Of a DNA stretch of 64,000 nt, positions 1 through 10,320 are shown one piece after another. Both the position numbers and the translations under genes were made by a program. The notes beneath the pieces were generated by a model. It was not told the origin of the DNA. It did no database searches and saw only the letters and a list, made by a program, of their open reading frames with translations. The DNA is from Diplonema japonicum (lineage: Eukaryota; Euglenozoa; Diplonemea; Diplonemida; Diplonemidae). The DNA is taken from positions 436,501 to 500,500 of the forward strand of contig OZ025666.1 in NCBI GenBank assembly GCA_964019335.1. Reading direction: 5' to 3'. Each line of letters begins with the position of its first letter. The first letter of the stretch is position 1.

Positions 1-143
1 AAAAAAAAAAAAAAAAAAATATTTTATAGGAACCCCATGATCAAATAAAACTTTCTTTGAGTCGGCAAAAAAAAAAAAGATTTTTTTTTTTTTTTTTTTT
101 CCCTCTCTCCAATGTACACATCACCAGGAAGGGGGGAAAACCT

Positions 144-2186
144 ATGATACTTGTACAGGTTTTTTTAACAGCCTTGTCGCAAGCAAACACTACGACAGCG
201 ACATTGTTACCCCCGTTAGAGGATGATGAAGGCTGCGACTGGGCAAAGTTCCAGGACACGATCTGCCTCGACGAAATAGACAGCGAATGGTGGGGCTTCA
301 CCATTGAAATCCTAATCCTTGCTATCACGTTTCTCGGCCTGGCCATCGTCTGCGACGAATACCTCGTCCCGTCTTTGGAAACACTGTGCTTAAGAATGCA
401 TATAAGAGAAGACATAGCCGGGTGTACATTTCTCGCATTCGGGTCCTCTGCTCCTGAGATCATCGTGAATTCCCTCGCTACATTGAAACAAACAGATGGT
501 TCCACCGACCTTGGGATAGGAACTATCATCGGTTCAGGGATGATAGCTTTCACTTTGATACCGGGGCTTTGCGGGGTGTCTGGTGGTGCGGAACAACCTT
601 TACTCCTCAAAAGACGGCCGATAGCCCGGGATACCATAGGGTACCTAGCAGGGCTGACCCAGTTGGTGTTTTATTTCGATGATGGTGAGATCACAACTAT
701 GGAGTCTGCGATGCTTGTCGCGTCATTTGTTGTTTACATATTGGTCGTGTTGATGTCACCTATGGTGCGGAGGCGTTTCTGTCTTTCACAGCAGAACAGC
801 GTTCTGACGGAGAGCAGCGTGCTGCTTTCCGACGCAACGCATCGCGGTTCACTAAACAAACCAAAGCCTGTGCGATTCCTCGACCGTTCGGGCAACGAAA
901 CCATCGTCCCTGTAATCGGCCCGATTTTTTCCACAAGCAAACAAGACATTGGATCAGACACATCAGCCTTACACATCAAGCTCGGCAATCCCGTCACACT
1001 TCTCGTCGAAGGCGATATTTCAAGCCGCATCTTCTTAGAAAACACCGGAGCTGTTCGTATAATCACAGACATACAGGACCTGCTCCAAGAACGGGGTATA
1101 CTCACCACAATGGAATGGGAGGTCGGTTCGAAGATTGAAGTGTACAACAGGAAGACGAAGAGCTTCGTGGAGGGCACCATCACGGGGAAGTTTTTGGAGT
1201 ACAACACGTACTCCGTCCGCCCGTTGAACCCGATCAAAAAGGAGCTGGAGCACATCCCGTTTGCGGACATACGGCCCACGCAGGACCTTCTGCCAGGGTT
1301 CATAGCGAAGATACAAAACCCGTCGTCGGCTTTAAAAAGCAGGAAGAACATGCTGCTTCACGCTTACGAACACGGTGCGCTATCGGAACAACAGTACGAC
1401 GAGGCAATGGGAGTTCTGGAGACGAAGATCGACCTCCTCGATGATGGGTTGTCGTCATCGTCGAACGCGGTTTCAACGGTTTCGGAGTTCAGACGGAAAT
1501 GGTGGAAGGATGTCGACACCAACGGTGCGGACAGACCGTTGTGGAAGCGGTTTTTCATGGGGTTCGTCACGACGTGGAGGTGCGTGTTCAAGTGGACCAT
1601 CCCAGTGAAGGAGACAGAGGACACGGATTCCACCGACGACGACGATGGCTCTCAAGAGGAGCGCACCTTCAACTCCCGGTACCCATTCACCATGATAGCC
1701 TCGTTGATGTGGGTTGCCTTGCTGTCCTTCATCATCGGAACTGTCGCAGAACGATGGGCCGACCTCAGCGGGCTTGGAACCTCCTTCGTCGGGATTCTGT
1801 TGATCTCCATCGGAGCAGAGGTCCCGGACTGCGTTTCATCCCTCGCTGTTGCAAAACGTGGGTACGGGTCAATGGCAGTCGCAAACTCACTGGGGTCCCA
1901 AAATATCAATATTTATATTGGTCTGGGCCTGCCGTGGCTGATCTCAAACCTCATTAACCAGGGTAAGAGCGACGGGGACCACATTACGATTGATGATCCG
2001 ACCTCTCTCAGGGCGGCTGCTTTGTTTCAGTATGGTGGGGTGGCCACGAACTTCGTCTTGATCCTCGGGGTTGCTGTGGCTGCCCAGGCCAGCAAAGCCA
2101 CGCTGTCCTCTAAGAAAGGCTACGTTTTGGTGGCGGCTTACTTCGTCGTGCTTTCGGGGTACGCTTCTTACACCTTTGCAACGTGA
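144..2186 (+). CDS. K+-dependent-type Na+/Ca2+ exchanger (SLC24/NCKX-like)
   Basis: Predicted 680-residue membrane antiporter exporting Ca2+ in exchange for Na+. The start is the ATG at 144, 17 nt after a T-rich tract ending in CAG (126-127), which looks like a trans-splice acceptor. The first residues are hydrophobic (signal-peptide-like). Two exchanger repeats are visible. Alpha-1 at about residues 60-170 contains AFGSSAPE (98-105) and GTIIGSG. Alpha-2 at about 530-600 contains GAEVPDCVSSLAVAKRG (from 557) and GSQNINIYIGLGLPW (from 584). They are separated by a cytoplasmic loop of roughly 300 residues, normal for the family. Oddities: the Asp in NCKX alpha-2 that gives K+ dependence is Asn589 here, and the Asn usual at the end of alpha-1 is not Asn. 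Family assignment is firm; K+ dependence is doubtful. Confidence 0.88.
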   Translation: MILVQVFLTALSQANTTTATLLPPLEDDEGCDWAKFQDTICLDEIDSEWWGFTIEILILAITFLGLAIVCDEYLVPSLETLCLRMHIREDIAGCTFLAFGSSAPEIIVNSLATLKQTDGSTDLGIGTIIGSGMIAFTLIPGLCGVSGGAEQPLLLKRRPIARDTIGYLAGLTQLVFYFDDGEITTMESAMLVASFVVYILVVLMSPMVRRRFCLSQQNSVLTESSVLLSDATHRGSLNKPKPVRFLDRSGNETIVPVIGPIFSTSKQDIGSDTSALHIKLGNPVTLLVEGDISSRIFLENTGAVRIITDIQDLLQERGILTTMEWEVGSKIEVYNRKTKSFVEGTITGKFLEYNTYSVRPLNPIKKELEHIPFADIRPTQDLLPGFIAKIQNPSSALKSRKNMLLHAYEHGALSEQQYDEAMGVLETKIDLLDDGLSSSSNAVSTVSEFRRKWWKDVDTNGADRPLWKRFFMGFVTTWRCVFKWTIPVKETEDTDSTDDDDGSQEERTFNSRYPFTMIASLMWVALLSFIIGTVAERWADLSGLGTSFVGILLISIGAEVPDCVSSLAVAKRGYGSMAVANSLGSQNINIYIGLGLPWLISNLINQGKSDGDHITIDDPTSLRAAALFQYGGVATNFVLILGVAVAAQASKATLSSKKGYVLVAAYFVVLSGYASYTFAT

Positions 2187-2923
2187 GCTGTACTTCTGTG
2201 TGCGGTAAATGCCGTCGGGTCAATGCGTAAACATAAAAACCTACTTTTTACAGTGTGAGCACATGCGGAGTGGCTGCTCCTTGTTGGGTTGTGTGAGTGT
2301 ACAAGAAAATAGATCAAAAAATAGCTATTTATTGCCAACAAATAATGAGTCATTATTTAACTCGAGTTCCCGAATTTTTTCCACGGCGAGACTCATTTTT
2401 CCACTCTGAAGGGCCATTATTTAACTGCAAAATCTCATTATTTAACTAGTTAGCCCCTAATGAGTGAAGAAAATGACGATGAGTGAAATAAAAAAAAAAA
2501 AAAAAAAATTGTTGCAAATATTTTATCTTTCAAAAAAGAAAAAAAGATTTTATAATTATATGCAACTTGTGTCGAGCAAGATTATTTCGCAGCTTTTTTT
2601 TAGCTACGGACGACGTACCTAGAAAGCAAGACGATCTTTTTTTAAGTATATTTTGTCTGAGGTTTAGCAACCCTCTTAACTACTCCTCGTTCCTTCGATT
2701 TCTTTTTTTTTTTTTTAAATTGGTGCTGCAGTGGTCTTTGATAACAATTCCTTTTCCACCTTTCGTGAGATTTTTTTGTTAACTTGAAAGTGCGGCATGT
2801 AATCTGTTTCTACTTGTTTTTTTTTTTCTTCTTTTTTTTTTTTTTTCCGCCCGCAAAAGACCCACGAGTATGGGACATTAGTAGCCCTTCAAAAGGTGTC
2901 TCTTGCCAGACCTTCTTCTTTTT

Positions 2924-2970
2924 TGCAGGAACGGGTCTTTGACTGTCACTTGTCTAAAAGGGAATGCCTG
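2924..2970 (+). repeat. Dispersed repeat R, partial copy
   Basis: Carries the GAACGGGTCTTTGACT...ACTTGTCTAAAAGGGAA part of the family whose fullest copy is at 56070. Diverged and truncated. Confidence 0.45.
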
Positions 2971-3489
2971 GTATATACCTCGCAAACAATTTTGCGAACT
3001 CAAAAAGAAATCTATTTTAAACAAAAAAGGAGAAGGAATATATGGTGTCTTTTCTCAAAAGTTTTTTTATAAAGTATTTATTTTTTCTAACTGTGGTTTC
3101 GGTCCGGCTAACTGTGATGAAATTGTATCGTGTGTAATAAAAAAAAAAAAAAAAAAAAAAAAGGAAGAAACTACTTTTTTGTTTTCGTCTTTTCCTTTCC
3201 TGTTTTTTTTTTTTTTTATCGGCAGAGTTTCCGAGTCACGGCATCATTCTTGTACATTTCTTTTTTTAAAAAAAGTCTGAATTTATTTTTGTTTATGGCT
3301 AACCTATCTGCTGCAACGCCACAGCTTTTTTTTATTCTTACTTTGAGTAGAAAGAGAAAAAAAAGAAAAAGCCAAGCGACTTTTTATTTTATTTTTTTTG
3401 CCTTCAAAAACTAGTTTGGCGCTCCATTTGATTGTGCGCACGAGCGGTTATCGAACCTTTTTGCTTCGAGCTGATATTCACTAAGTAAC

Positions 3490-3579
3490 ACGAACGAGTC
3501 CTTTTTTTTTTTTTTGACTCAACAAGAGAAAGGGAACGTTGGCATCGTGTTTACCGGACACAGCCAGTTCTTCTTTTTT
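3490..3579 (+). repeat. Dispersed repeat R, copy 2
   Basis: Contains CGAACGAGTC, a T-run, GACTCAACAAGAGAAAGGG, AACGTTGGCATCGTGTTTAC and CAGCCAGTTCTTC, in the same order as the copy at 56070. Confidence 0.55.
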
Positions 3580-3588
3580 AAAAGAAAA

Positions 3589-3650
3589 GCAAGAACGAGT
3601 CTTTCGACTCAGCAAACAAAGGAGGACGTTGGCAACGTGTTTACTCCCTC
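3589..3650 (+). repeat. Dispersed repeat R, copy 3
   Basis: Contains AAGAACGAGTCTTTCGACTC and ACGTTGGCAACGTGTTTAC. Nearly tandem with the previous copy and only about 215 nt upstream of the U-box gene start. Confidence 0.55.
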
Positions 3651-3865
3651 TTCCACCCCGCATGTTCTTTCCCCCCCCCCCAAGAAAAAAGCCCGAATTG
3701 GAAGAATATTATGTGCTATCTCCCTTTTTTTTTGTTATCTTCCACACAATTTCTAACCAAAAGAAAAAAAAAAAAAAGCACCAAAAGGGAAAAAAAAGGT
3801 ACACAAAAGAACTCCGTGCGGGGGGGGGGGGGGGGGAAACGGGGGGGGGGGAAAAAAAGAAAAAA

Positions 3866-6308
3866 ATGCAAAACCTAGAAGAATACCTCAAGACACGAGG
3901 CTGCTTTTCGACTGAGGAGGTACAAGGCGCCCGCAAGGCAGTTGAATGTGGTGTATTAAATGAGTACTGCTTGGGCAAGGGAGACCCTCTAATAGAAAGG
4001 CTAGGGAAATCCCTGGCAGAAGGCACAGACGAGGTGAAGGCAGAGGCCTTACACATGGCGGCAAGGCTGTCTTGCAACCCTGCCAACACGGAACCGTTGA
4101 TGTTCATGGTGGAAGAGGCGGGGGATGGGTTGGAGAAGTTTACTGTCCAGCACTCCGAGCTTGACGGCCATCGTGACAAGGAGAACGATGCCATCTATCG
4201 CGACTTGGTGTCATTCCTCATGACCACCTCAGGGTATACCTTCCGGGCCACACAGTTGTTAGAGCTGACTGATGGTTCCATGTCTACATCTTTCGCAGCG
4301 ATATCTGCTGTGCTCCGTGGGCCTTTCGGGCAACCACCCATAGCATCCCTTCTTCAAGGCGATCCTTTGTACTTTGAAGCTTCGATACAACGTGTAGCGT
4401 GTGCTATTCGTGTTCTGCGGGATTTTACAACGTGTGATGCGTACTTCCAGTCGACTGATTCGCGTGACTATCAGAGCATCGACATTGGTGTGCTGAACAA
4501 GGAGTTTGCTCACTCTGTCTCTGAGGTGTCGCGCTCGCTTCTCCAGTACCCCATCCTCGATCTTATAACCGTGCATCTCGAAGAGTGGTTTCAAGCCATT
4601 CGGAAGTCGTGCACCACGCAGATGACTAGCATTCTCAAGTTGTGTGGTACCTCCTCCGCGCTTCGCCCCCCGCAAGCCGGCGCCACTATCAAGCTCCTCA
4701 AACACCTCGAGATAAGCATTACCTCTGCCCTGTCCATGATCACCAACCTCCTTACCTACACCACCGAATTCAGCGCCAGGCTCAGGAAGCACATCGCCAA
4801 TCAAACCATTCTCATCCAGGTATTCCATTTTTCTGTTTTGTTAATTCATTGTTCGCCACAGAACCTTGTCTTGCCGTACGTGTTGTTTCTATGCGATACA
4901 CTTGAAGAGCCGCACACTGAAGAAGACAACGAGCACCTTGCTTCGTGTGTCAGGCAGATTTTGTACATCGTGAAGGTATGCCTTGCGTCATTGGGGTGTC
5001 ATGTTGCACTTGCAGGTTCTTAGCTTTGTGACGTTTCGTGTAAAAGTCTTCAGGAGCTGGTTTAGAACGAAGAATTTCACGGACAGGCTTCTGCGCAGCG
5101 AGGTGCTGATGGCCTCGAATCTCAAAACGGAGGTCGTTGCGCTGCTGGCACGTCTCAGCGTCAACGTGGACGTGGCTGACGACACACACGAGCGGGGCGA
5201 CGAGGTGCTGCTGCTGTTCAGAAAGGTGTACGACGAGATGCCCGATGCAGAGCAGGCACGGCTGGCGTGCATCCTGACGAGCCCCGTGGAGATCATGTAC
5301 CCTGTCAACAAGTTCAGCAAAACATACAAAGAGCTGAAATACATGTGGACCGACAACAAAGCCATTGTGCCCACCGACTCCCCGCCGAGCTCGGCATTTA
5401 AGTTCTCGTTCGACTTCTCGCCAGGGTCGGCTACCTTCGCGATCGGCTCCGGAGGAAGCGAGAGGGGCGGGCGAAGGGCAGGTGGATCACGGTCAAGAGT
5501 GCAACGCAATACTCGCTGGCGTCCTTACCAGACCGTGAGGCACAAGCAGAAGCAGCGACGCTTGCTGGAAAAGAGATGGGCGGCTCTACATCATAACAAA
5601 ACCAAAAAAGCACGCGAGAGAAGACAGCCTGAAGAAGTGCAGAAGACATCAGTACCAGAACCTGAACCCGAGCCTGAGCCTGAATCAATTCAGGAAGATT
5701 CTGACTCCGAGAGCGAAGAACGGAAAGAGGTGCTCACCATGCAGACGGGTAGTGTACGTGCAAAGCTGCAAGAGGCCTCAAAACCAGAGGCAACTAGACC
5801 GCCTGAGCCGTCGTGGGCACGAAGCAGTACGAAAGGGGTTGATGGCAAGCAGAACGATCTCGTTACTGTCTTCAAGCCGACGAAGTTGGCGCCGCTGCAG
5901 CATCCCTCCGGAGTGGTCATGAACAGTGTGTTTGGTGACAAAAAGCGTGGAGAGGAGGAACCGCAGGCAGAGGTATCTCACGAGACAAGGATTATTTGGC
6001 AACCAGAGACACAGCTGGCAAGCGTAACATCCGAAGACGAAGATGACAAAGGAAAGGGCAAAGCTCCTCCTGAGGGGATCCCCTCGTCCTTCCTGTGCGC
6101 ATTCACACACCAGATGCTTGTGAATCCCGTGATATCGCCTTACGGTGATGTTTTCGAGAGGGGTCCCATCCTCAAGTGGCTGAAGGACAACAATACCTGC
6201 CCCATCACCAACCAGGCGCTCACCGTCGAGGACCTCATCTTTGACCACAGCTTGAAGTCTGACATCGCCGAGTACCGCCTGAAGAACACGATCCAAAACT
6301 CCCTGTGA
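3866..6308 (+). CDS. U-box (E3 ubiquitin ligase) protein with helical N-terminus
   Basis: Predicted 786-residue protein from join(3866-4819, 4862-4975, 5016-6308). Both introns (42 and 40 nt, GT-AG) are phase 0. The first has no stop and a length divisible by three, so retention would stay in frame. The start is the first ATG after a polyG/polyA leader. The N-terminal two thirds is alpha-helical and armadillo-like, without a family I can name. A basic then acidic low-complexity linker with Pro-Glu repeats follows (about 480-640). The C-terminal ~75 residues are a U-box: IPSSFLCAFTHQMLVNPV, G-x-x-F-E-R, I-x-x-W-L, CPITNQ and a final Leu-rich helix. U-boxes recruit E2 enzymes without zinc. A likely role is ubiquitin ligation or chain elongation; the substrate is unknown. 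Confidence 0.8.
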
Positions 6309-6478
6309 GGTCTTTTTGATAAGCAAGGACCTTATGTAGACCTTCCACACGCATAACGAGTCCCTCCCCACTCCCCCAACATAACACCCATTCCCTTAAT
6401 TTAACTGCGAGTTTTGCCTCTTTGCAGTGAATAGAATATCGCTTAGAATATTTCTCACAGGATGGAGGTGGGGGTGGG

Positions 6479-9400
6479 ATGTCCTCGCCTACAGTACCAA
6501 AGCCCCCGTTGGAGCGGCGAAAGTCGAGCAGGAAGGGGTCGAAAATGAAGATTCCCACCGAGCTAGCGTCTGTGCACAGGTCAATACAAGATGAGCGGAA
6601 GTCACTGTACGCTAAGGGTAGCGATTCCATGCTGCGGGGCTACGCGCTGCTGGAGCTCGATGCTGTCGAAAACGATCTGGTGCTGGCTATCCAAGAGAAA
6701 GAGAACATGCTTGACACCCTCACAAGAGAGATCCAAGTGCAAATGAATGTCAACAACGAACAGGAAAATGACCTAGAAACACGATTGCAAGCTAGACTGG
6801 ACTACTTCGTGAAGCGCCTAGAGGCACAAAGATCTGAAGAGCTCGTGAAGACCGACAAGTTTGTGATGTCCTTGCGGAACATAGAAATAACACTGCAAAG
6901 GGTAGAGCGAGAGGAAGCCCTGTACCGCCAGCAACTAACCGAGAGGTTGCAACCCAAATCAACCCATTCTATGCTAGCACCCAGCACTGAGGTCATGACA
7001 CCGATCCTTGAGGTCGCGGACTTCACGTCCGCCCCCCGCTCCACTCCACCTCTTGTATGGGAAGTCGCTGAGTCCCTCCGTGCATTTACTTGTCCACACG
7101 ACTGCACTATGTGGGAGGCCACTATAATACGCTCGCTTCTTGTCGACACCCGTATGATGGCCACGAGGCATGCCAACTTCATGCCATGGGAAACTACTGT
7201 GCCCCTCTATCTCTACACTTATGAATATTCACGGGAGTGTCTTTGGGCTGAGAAAACTAATGACACCTGGGCCCTGATCTCTAACATGAAAGAAATGGAG
7301 GAAGCTTACAACAGCGCAGGTGACTTCACTGTGAACGACGTCGTGTTCCGCGAGGAGCACAAGGCGCACGGCATCCAATGGTTCAAAGGGGTCCAGCCTG
7401 ACGGGACAGCATGGTTGGTGAGGTACTCGAAACCGAAAGTCGCCAGCAGGGACATTTACTCTGACCCTCTCTGCAGCACAACGCTGTGGATGTGCAACGA
7501 TTCTCCTGAGTGTCTGGTGCCGCCCTCGATCTTGGAGTATGTGTATTCCCGTCCCTCTGACGAGATCGTTGGCTTCAGTGATGCACCCGAAGGCCACAAA
7601 TGGTCAGCTATCCCTTACGAGCACAAGGGCGCACGATGGGTCCTTGATTCTTGCAAGGGAAGCAAGACACCGGATAGGGAGTCGGTACAGCTGGCGAAGT
7701 CAGTAAAGGACGCTGTACTGAAGGGAGAGCCTGCCACGGCAGTCAGCATAACATGCGAGAAGCTGTCTAATATTGCGGGCAGCGTTGAGATCACATTGAA
7801 TGCGGCATTGGAGACAATGAGTATGAACTTGGGCGAAGCAGTGAACGTGATGCTGCCTTATGACAGTACGCATGCAGAGCATCCTCTGAGCTTTGTAAGG
7901 TCTTGCTCTGAAGGGCAGGGTGTGAGTGCTGTTGATGAGGCCTTTTCTCTGCTTAACGTGGAGCACCCATCTGTCGTCATTGCCATGACATCGAAGCTCT
8001 TCACCGTTGAGGAGGTGCAGGAGCACCTCAGGACACTCTCCTCATCGCTCGTTGTACACTGCATCACGAGCGACGACGGCCTTGCAGGTCTGGGTACCAT
8101 CTTCAGCGATAACGGTCTTCAGCACTCTGGCATCGCACTCCTTGCACTCAAAGACACAGGTGCGCAGGCAGGCACCTTCCTGACCTATCCCAAAGCAAGC
8201 AAAGACATCGTCCCTGCTGTGAAGGCAGCGGCTGCGAATGCTGGGTGGACTCCAGCAGCACCACCACCCATGTTCACTCTCATCACTGCACCTTTAACTA
8301 TGAGCTACACAGACGCCACAGATGCCATACTCACTGTGTTCGGCAAGCGGCACACGACCATCGTCACCACAGGCCACTCCAACTACTTGCAAGTCACCGT
8401 CGTGTGGCTGTCATACCCCGTGGAGGTGTCGCACCACCTGCTGTCGTCTTTCAGACCAATTGAGGTGCAAGGCTTCATCACTTCTTGCGAGGAAGGCTAC
8501 ATCCTGAGCATAAATGGGAAGCCAGCAGCAGAAGAGTACAACAGGTGGTGCGGGGGGTCGCTTAAGGACCTGATAGAAGAGGGGAAGGAGAAAGGGATAA
8601 TGAAGCAATTCACAGAAAAGGTGGCATGTTTGCAATACTTAGAGACAGAGGTGGAAGTGGAGGTTGCAGGATCGATTATACACAAGAAGATGTGCATACT
8701 ACCGCAGGGAGTGACACCCAAAGGAGCGCTGAAGGTGACAGAGCGTGTCGTTGAAGGGAATGTGAGGTGTTGTGTGGTTGGTGATGCTGGACCTGCTGTG
8801 CAGGAGGCAGTGTTCGGGTCTTCCTTGCAGCGGTCCGAGGTGAAGGCTGCGATGCTCTACGTCCCGTCTCAGATGAGCTTCGATGAGCAGCAGGTCGAGA
8901 GCCTTGTCGCTGCCTTGCAGGGAGAACTACCGACAGTGCCCGTCATAGGGTGCTTCACATCTGAGAGGTCGGGGTCGTACATGCGAGGAGGCTCTGTCAT
9001 GTCTTCAGCGTTGCCACTGCTCATGCTGATCGGCGTACCTCCACCTTCGCAGAAAGAGCTCCCCACCCCACCGAAGATAGATATCTCGCTCTCGTCTCAA
9101 AGGGTGTTCATCGGCAGGTCGCAGCTTACCTTGACACCTGGGATGCTAGCAGCACCACACCGCTACGAGATACCCATCCAAACGAATAAGAAAAGCCACA
9201 CGCGGCCACCCACGCACCAGCCGACGATGACACTTTTTCTAGAGAGTAAGCTTGACCACGAACACAGCATCGACCCCCAGATCCTCGCTGCCATGTTCCG
9301 CAAAAAAGGTATCGTAAGTAGAGGCGGCATCTCCCCTAATGGGGCGAGGGACTTCTTATCCCTGCAAATCCTTTCATGGCAGGCCGTGAAAAAAACATAC

Positions 9401-10261
9401 CTGTTGTCCCTCACGGGCGAAGTCCCTCTCATGGTCGACTTGACGCAGCCGCTGCCAGAGTTGCGATATTCCCTTCTTGATGATAAAAACAAGGAAGACC
9501 ACACGTGTGGTGCCTGTGGCTTGCGTAGCTTGCACGTGATGCCCGATGGCTTCCTCCCGTCCCCGATGCTGTGTGCTTCATGTGCTTTTGAACGTCTCGT
9601 TATACGCCTGACCCGTATAGTGAACCCGTGCACCTACCAGTTGAGCACGATAGTTGAACACGCGCTCTCAAGTAAGGGCACGCGAAGGGAGACAGACCTT
9701 CCCATTGTGCAGGTTCGCGATAAGAAATACCTCCTGAATGAGACGGAGCATAACGGTGTGTGGCCCCTGTCGTATAACGGAAAGCCCCTTGCAGACGGCA
9801 GGGTCAATCTGTTTGGGTGGCCTTTGGACATGGTGGGGCCCTTTATTGTATCCTTGGATGTGGCTCTGCGTAGAGGGGAACCACGAGGGGTGTCGAGGCT
9901 GTCGTTTCGCACGATAAAAAGTGAGGACGTGGGCACAGGGTACAGGGAGGGTGGGGTGTTCAGATGGTCGGGGTTCTCCGAAGCGCGGCGGTCATGCAAT
10001 GCTTCTGAAAACCCGAACGAAGCGAAGGTGTTCAGCATACGAACCACGTCCACGGTTAGATCCATTTCACAATGGAGTCGCCTCCCAAGGGATATGCCCT
10101 TCCTCTCCCCGATCGACACATGCTACGTGGTAAATAAGGTCGACGCAGACGGTCACCACATCGAAGAGATCACTGAAGCCCGTGCACTCTCTGTCGTGCG
10201 GAAGACCATCCTGCTTGAAGGCAAATATTACACCGCTGAGGACCTTGTGGCATTGCTCTAA
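6479..10261 (+). CDS. Large FIST-domain protein with C-terminal zinc-ribbon motif
   Basis: Intronless, 1260 residues. Residues 1-165 are charged and coiled-coil-like. Residues 180-400 are Trp-rich and unassigned. About 450-640 resembles a FIST N-domain. About 664-850 is FIST_C-like: the stretch ITSCEEGYILSINGKPA with a following E-Y-N-R-W, then PVIGCFTSERSG near the end. A tail with CGACG...CASC (CxxC-x20-CxxC, about 1009-1036) suggests a zinc ribbon. FIST domains are small-ligand sensor modules, common in bacteria and known in eukaryotes from FBXO22-type proteins. No F-box is visible. An out-of-frame upstream ATG at 6462 lies just after a CAG acceptor-like site. The PDZ gene starts 59 nt after the stop. 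Function beyond sensing is not inferable. Confidence 0.7.
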   Translation: MSSPTVPKPPLERRKSSRKGSKMKIPTELASVHRSIQDERKSLYAKGSDSMLRGYALLELDAVENDLVLAIQEKENMLDTLTREIQVQMNVNNEQENDLETRLQARLDYFVKRLEAQRSEELVKTDKFVMSLRNIEITLQRVEREEALYRQQLTERLQPKSTHSMLAPSTEVMTPILEVADFTSAPRSTPPLVWEVAESLRAFTCPHDCTMWEATIIRSLLVDTRMMATRHANFMPWETTVPLYLYTYEYSRECLWAEKTNDTWALISNMKEMEEAYNSAGDFTVNDVVFREEHKAHGIQWFKGVQPDGTAWLVRYSKPKVASRDIYSDPLCSTTLWMCNDSPECLVPPSILEYVYSRPSDEIVGFSDAPEGHKWSAIPYEHKGARWVLDSCKGSKTPDRESVQLAKSVKDAVLKGEPATAVSITCEKLSNIAGSVEITLNAALETMSMNLGEAVNVMLPYDSTHAEHPLSFVRSCSEGQGVSAVDEAFSLLNVEHPSVVIAMTSKLFTVEEVQEHLRTLSSSLVVHCITSDDGLAGLGTIFSDNGLQHSGIALLALKDTGAQAGTFLTYPKASKDIVPAVKAAAANAGWTPAAPPPMFTLITAPLTMSYTDATDAILTVFGKRHTTIVTTGHSNYLQVTVVWLSYPVEVSHHLLSSFRPIEVQGFITSCEEGYILSINGKPAAEEYNRWCGGSLKDLIEEGKEKGIMKQFTEKVACLQYLETEVEVEVAGSIIHKKMCILPQGVTPKGALKVTERVVEGNVRCCVVGDAGPAVQEAVFGSSLQRSEVKAAMLYVPSQMSFDEQQVESLVAALQGELPTVPVIGCFTSERSGSYMRGGSVMSSALPLLMLIGVPPPSQKELPTPPKIDISLSSQRVFIGRSQLTLTPGMLAAPHRYEIPIQTNKKSHTRPPTHQPTMTLFLESKLDHEHSIDPQILAAMFRKKGIVSRGGISPNGARDFLSLQILSWQAVKKTYLLSLTGEVPLMVDLTQPLPELRYSLLDDKNKEDHTCGACGLRSLHVMPDGFLPSPMLCASCAFERLVIRLTRIVNPCTYQLSTIVEHALSSKGTRRETDLPIVQVRDKKYLLNETEHNGVWPLSYNGKPLADGRVNLFGWPLDMVGPFIVSLDVALRRGEPRGVSRLSFRTIKSEDVGTGYREGGVFRWSGFSEARRSCNASENPNEAKVFSIRTTSTVRSISQWSRLPRDMPFLSPIDTCYVVNKVDADGHHIEEITEARALSVVRKTILLEGKYYTAEDLVALL

Positions 10262-10320
10262 TAGTATTTTCTTTATTTTATCCCGCTCCCTTGTTATGGA
10301 AACTATTTAGGGTCGTAACA

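Larger units (their letters stand above)
2187..3865. other. Intergenic, homopolymer-rich, with repeat fragments
   Basis: No convincing gene. It holds many A- and T-runs, three direct copies of CATTATTTAACT (2351, 2415, 2436), and fragments of a dispersed repeat annotated separately. Just before the next gene there is a polyG/polyA block (3819-3866). Confidence 0.6.

Noticed and set aside
57-143. N-terminal extension of the exchanger frame
   Set aside because: It begins with TTG and is poly-Lys/poly-Phe from homopolymers. The probable trans-splice acceptor lies inside it, so the ATG at 144 was used.
3539-3865. Upstream extension of the U-box frame
   Set aside because: No ATG start, covers repeat R sequence and homopolymers, and the clean ATG at 3866 follows.
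4259-4828. Long minus-strand frame inside the U-box gene (and similar ones at 11619-12206, 36223-37188, 49074-49721)
   Set aside because: Shadows of real genes; no domain signal or splice-consistent structure.
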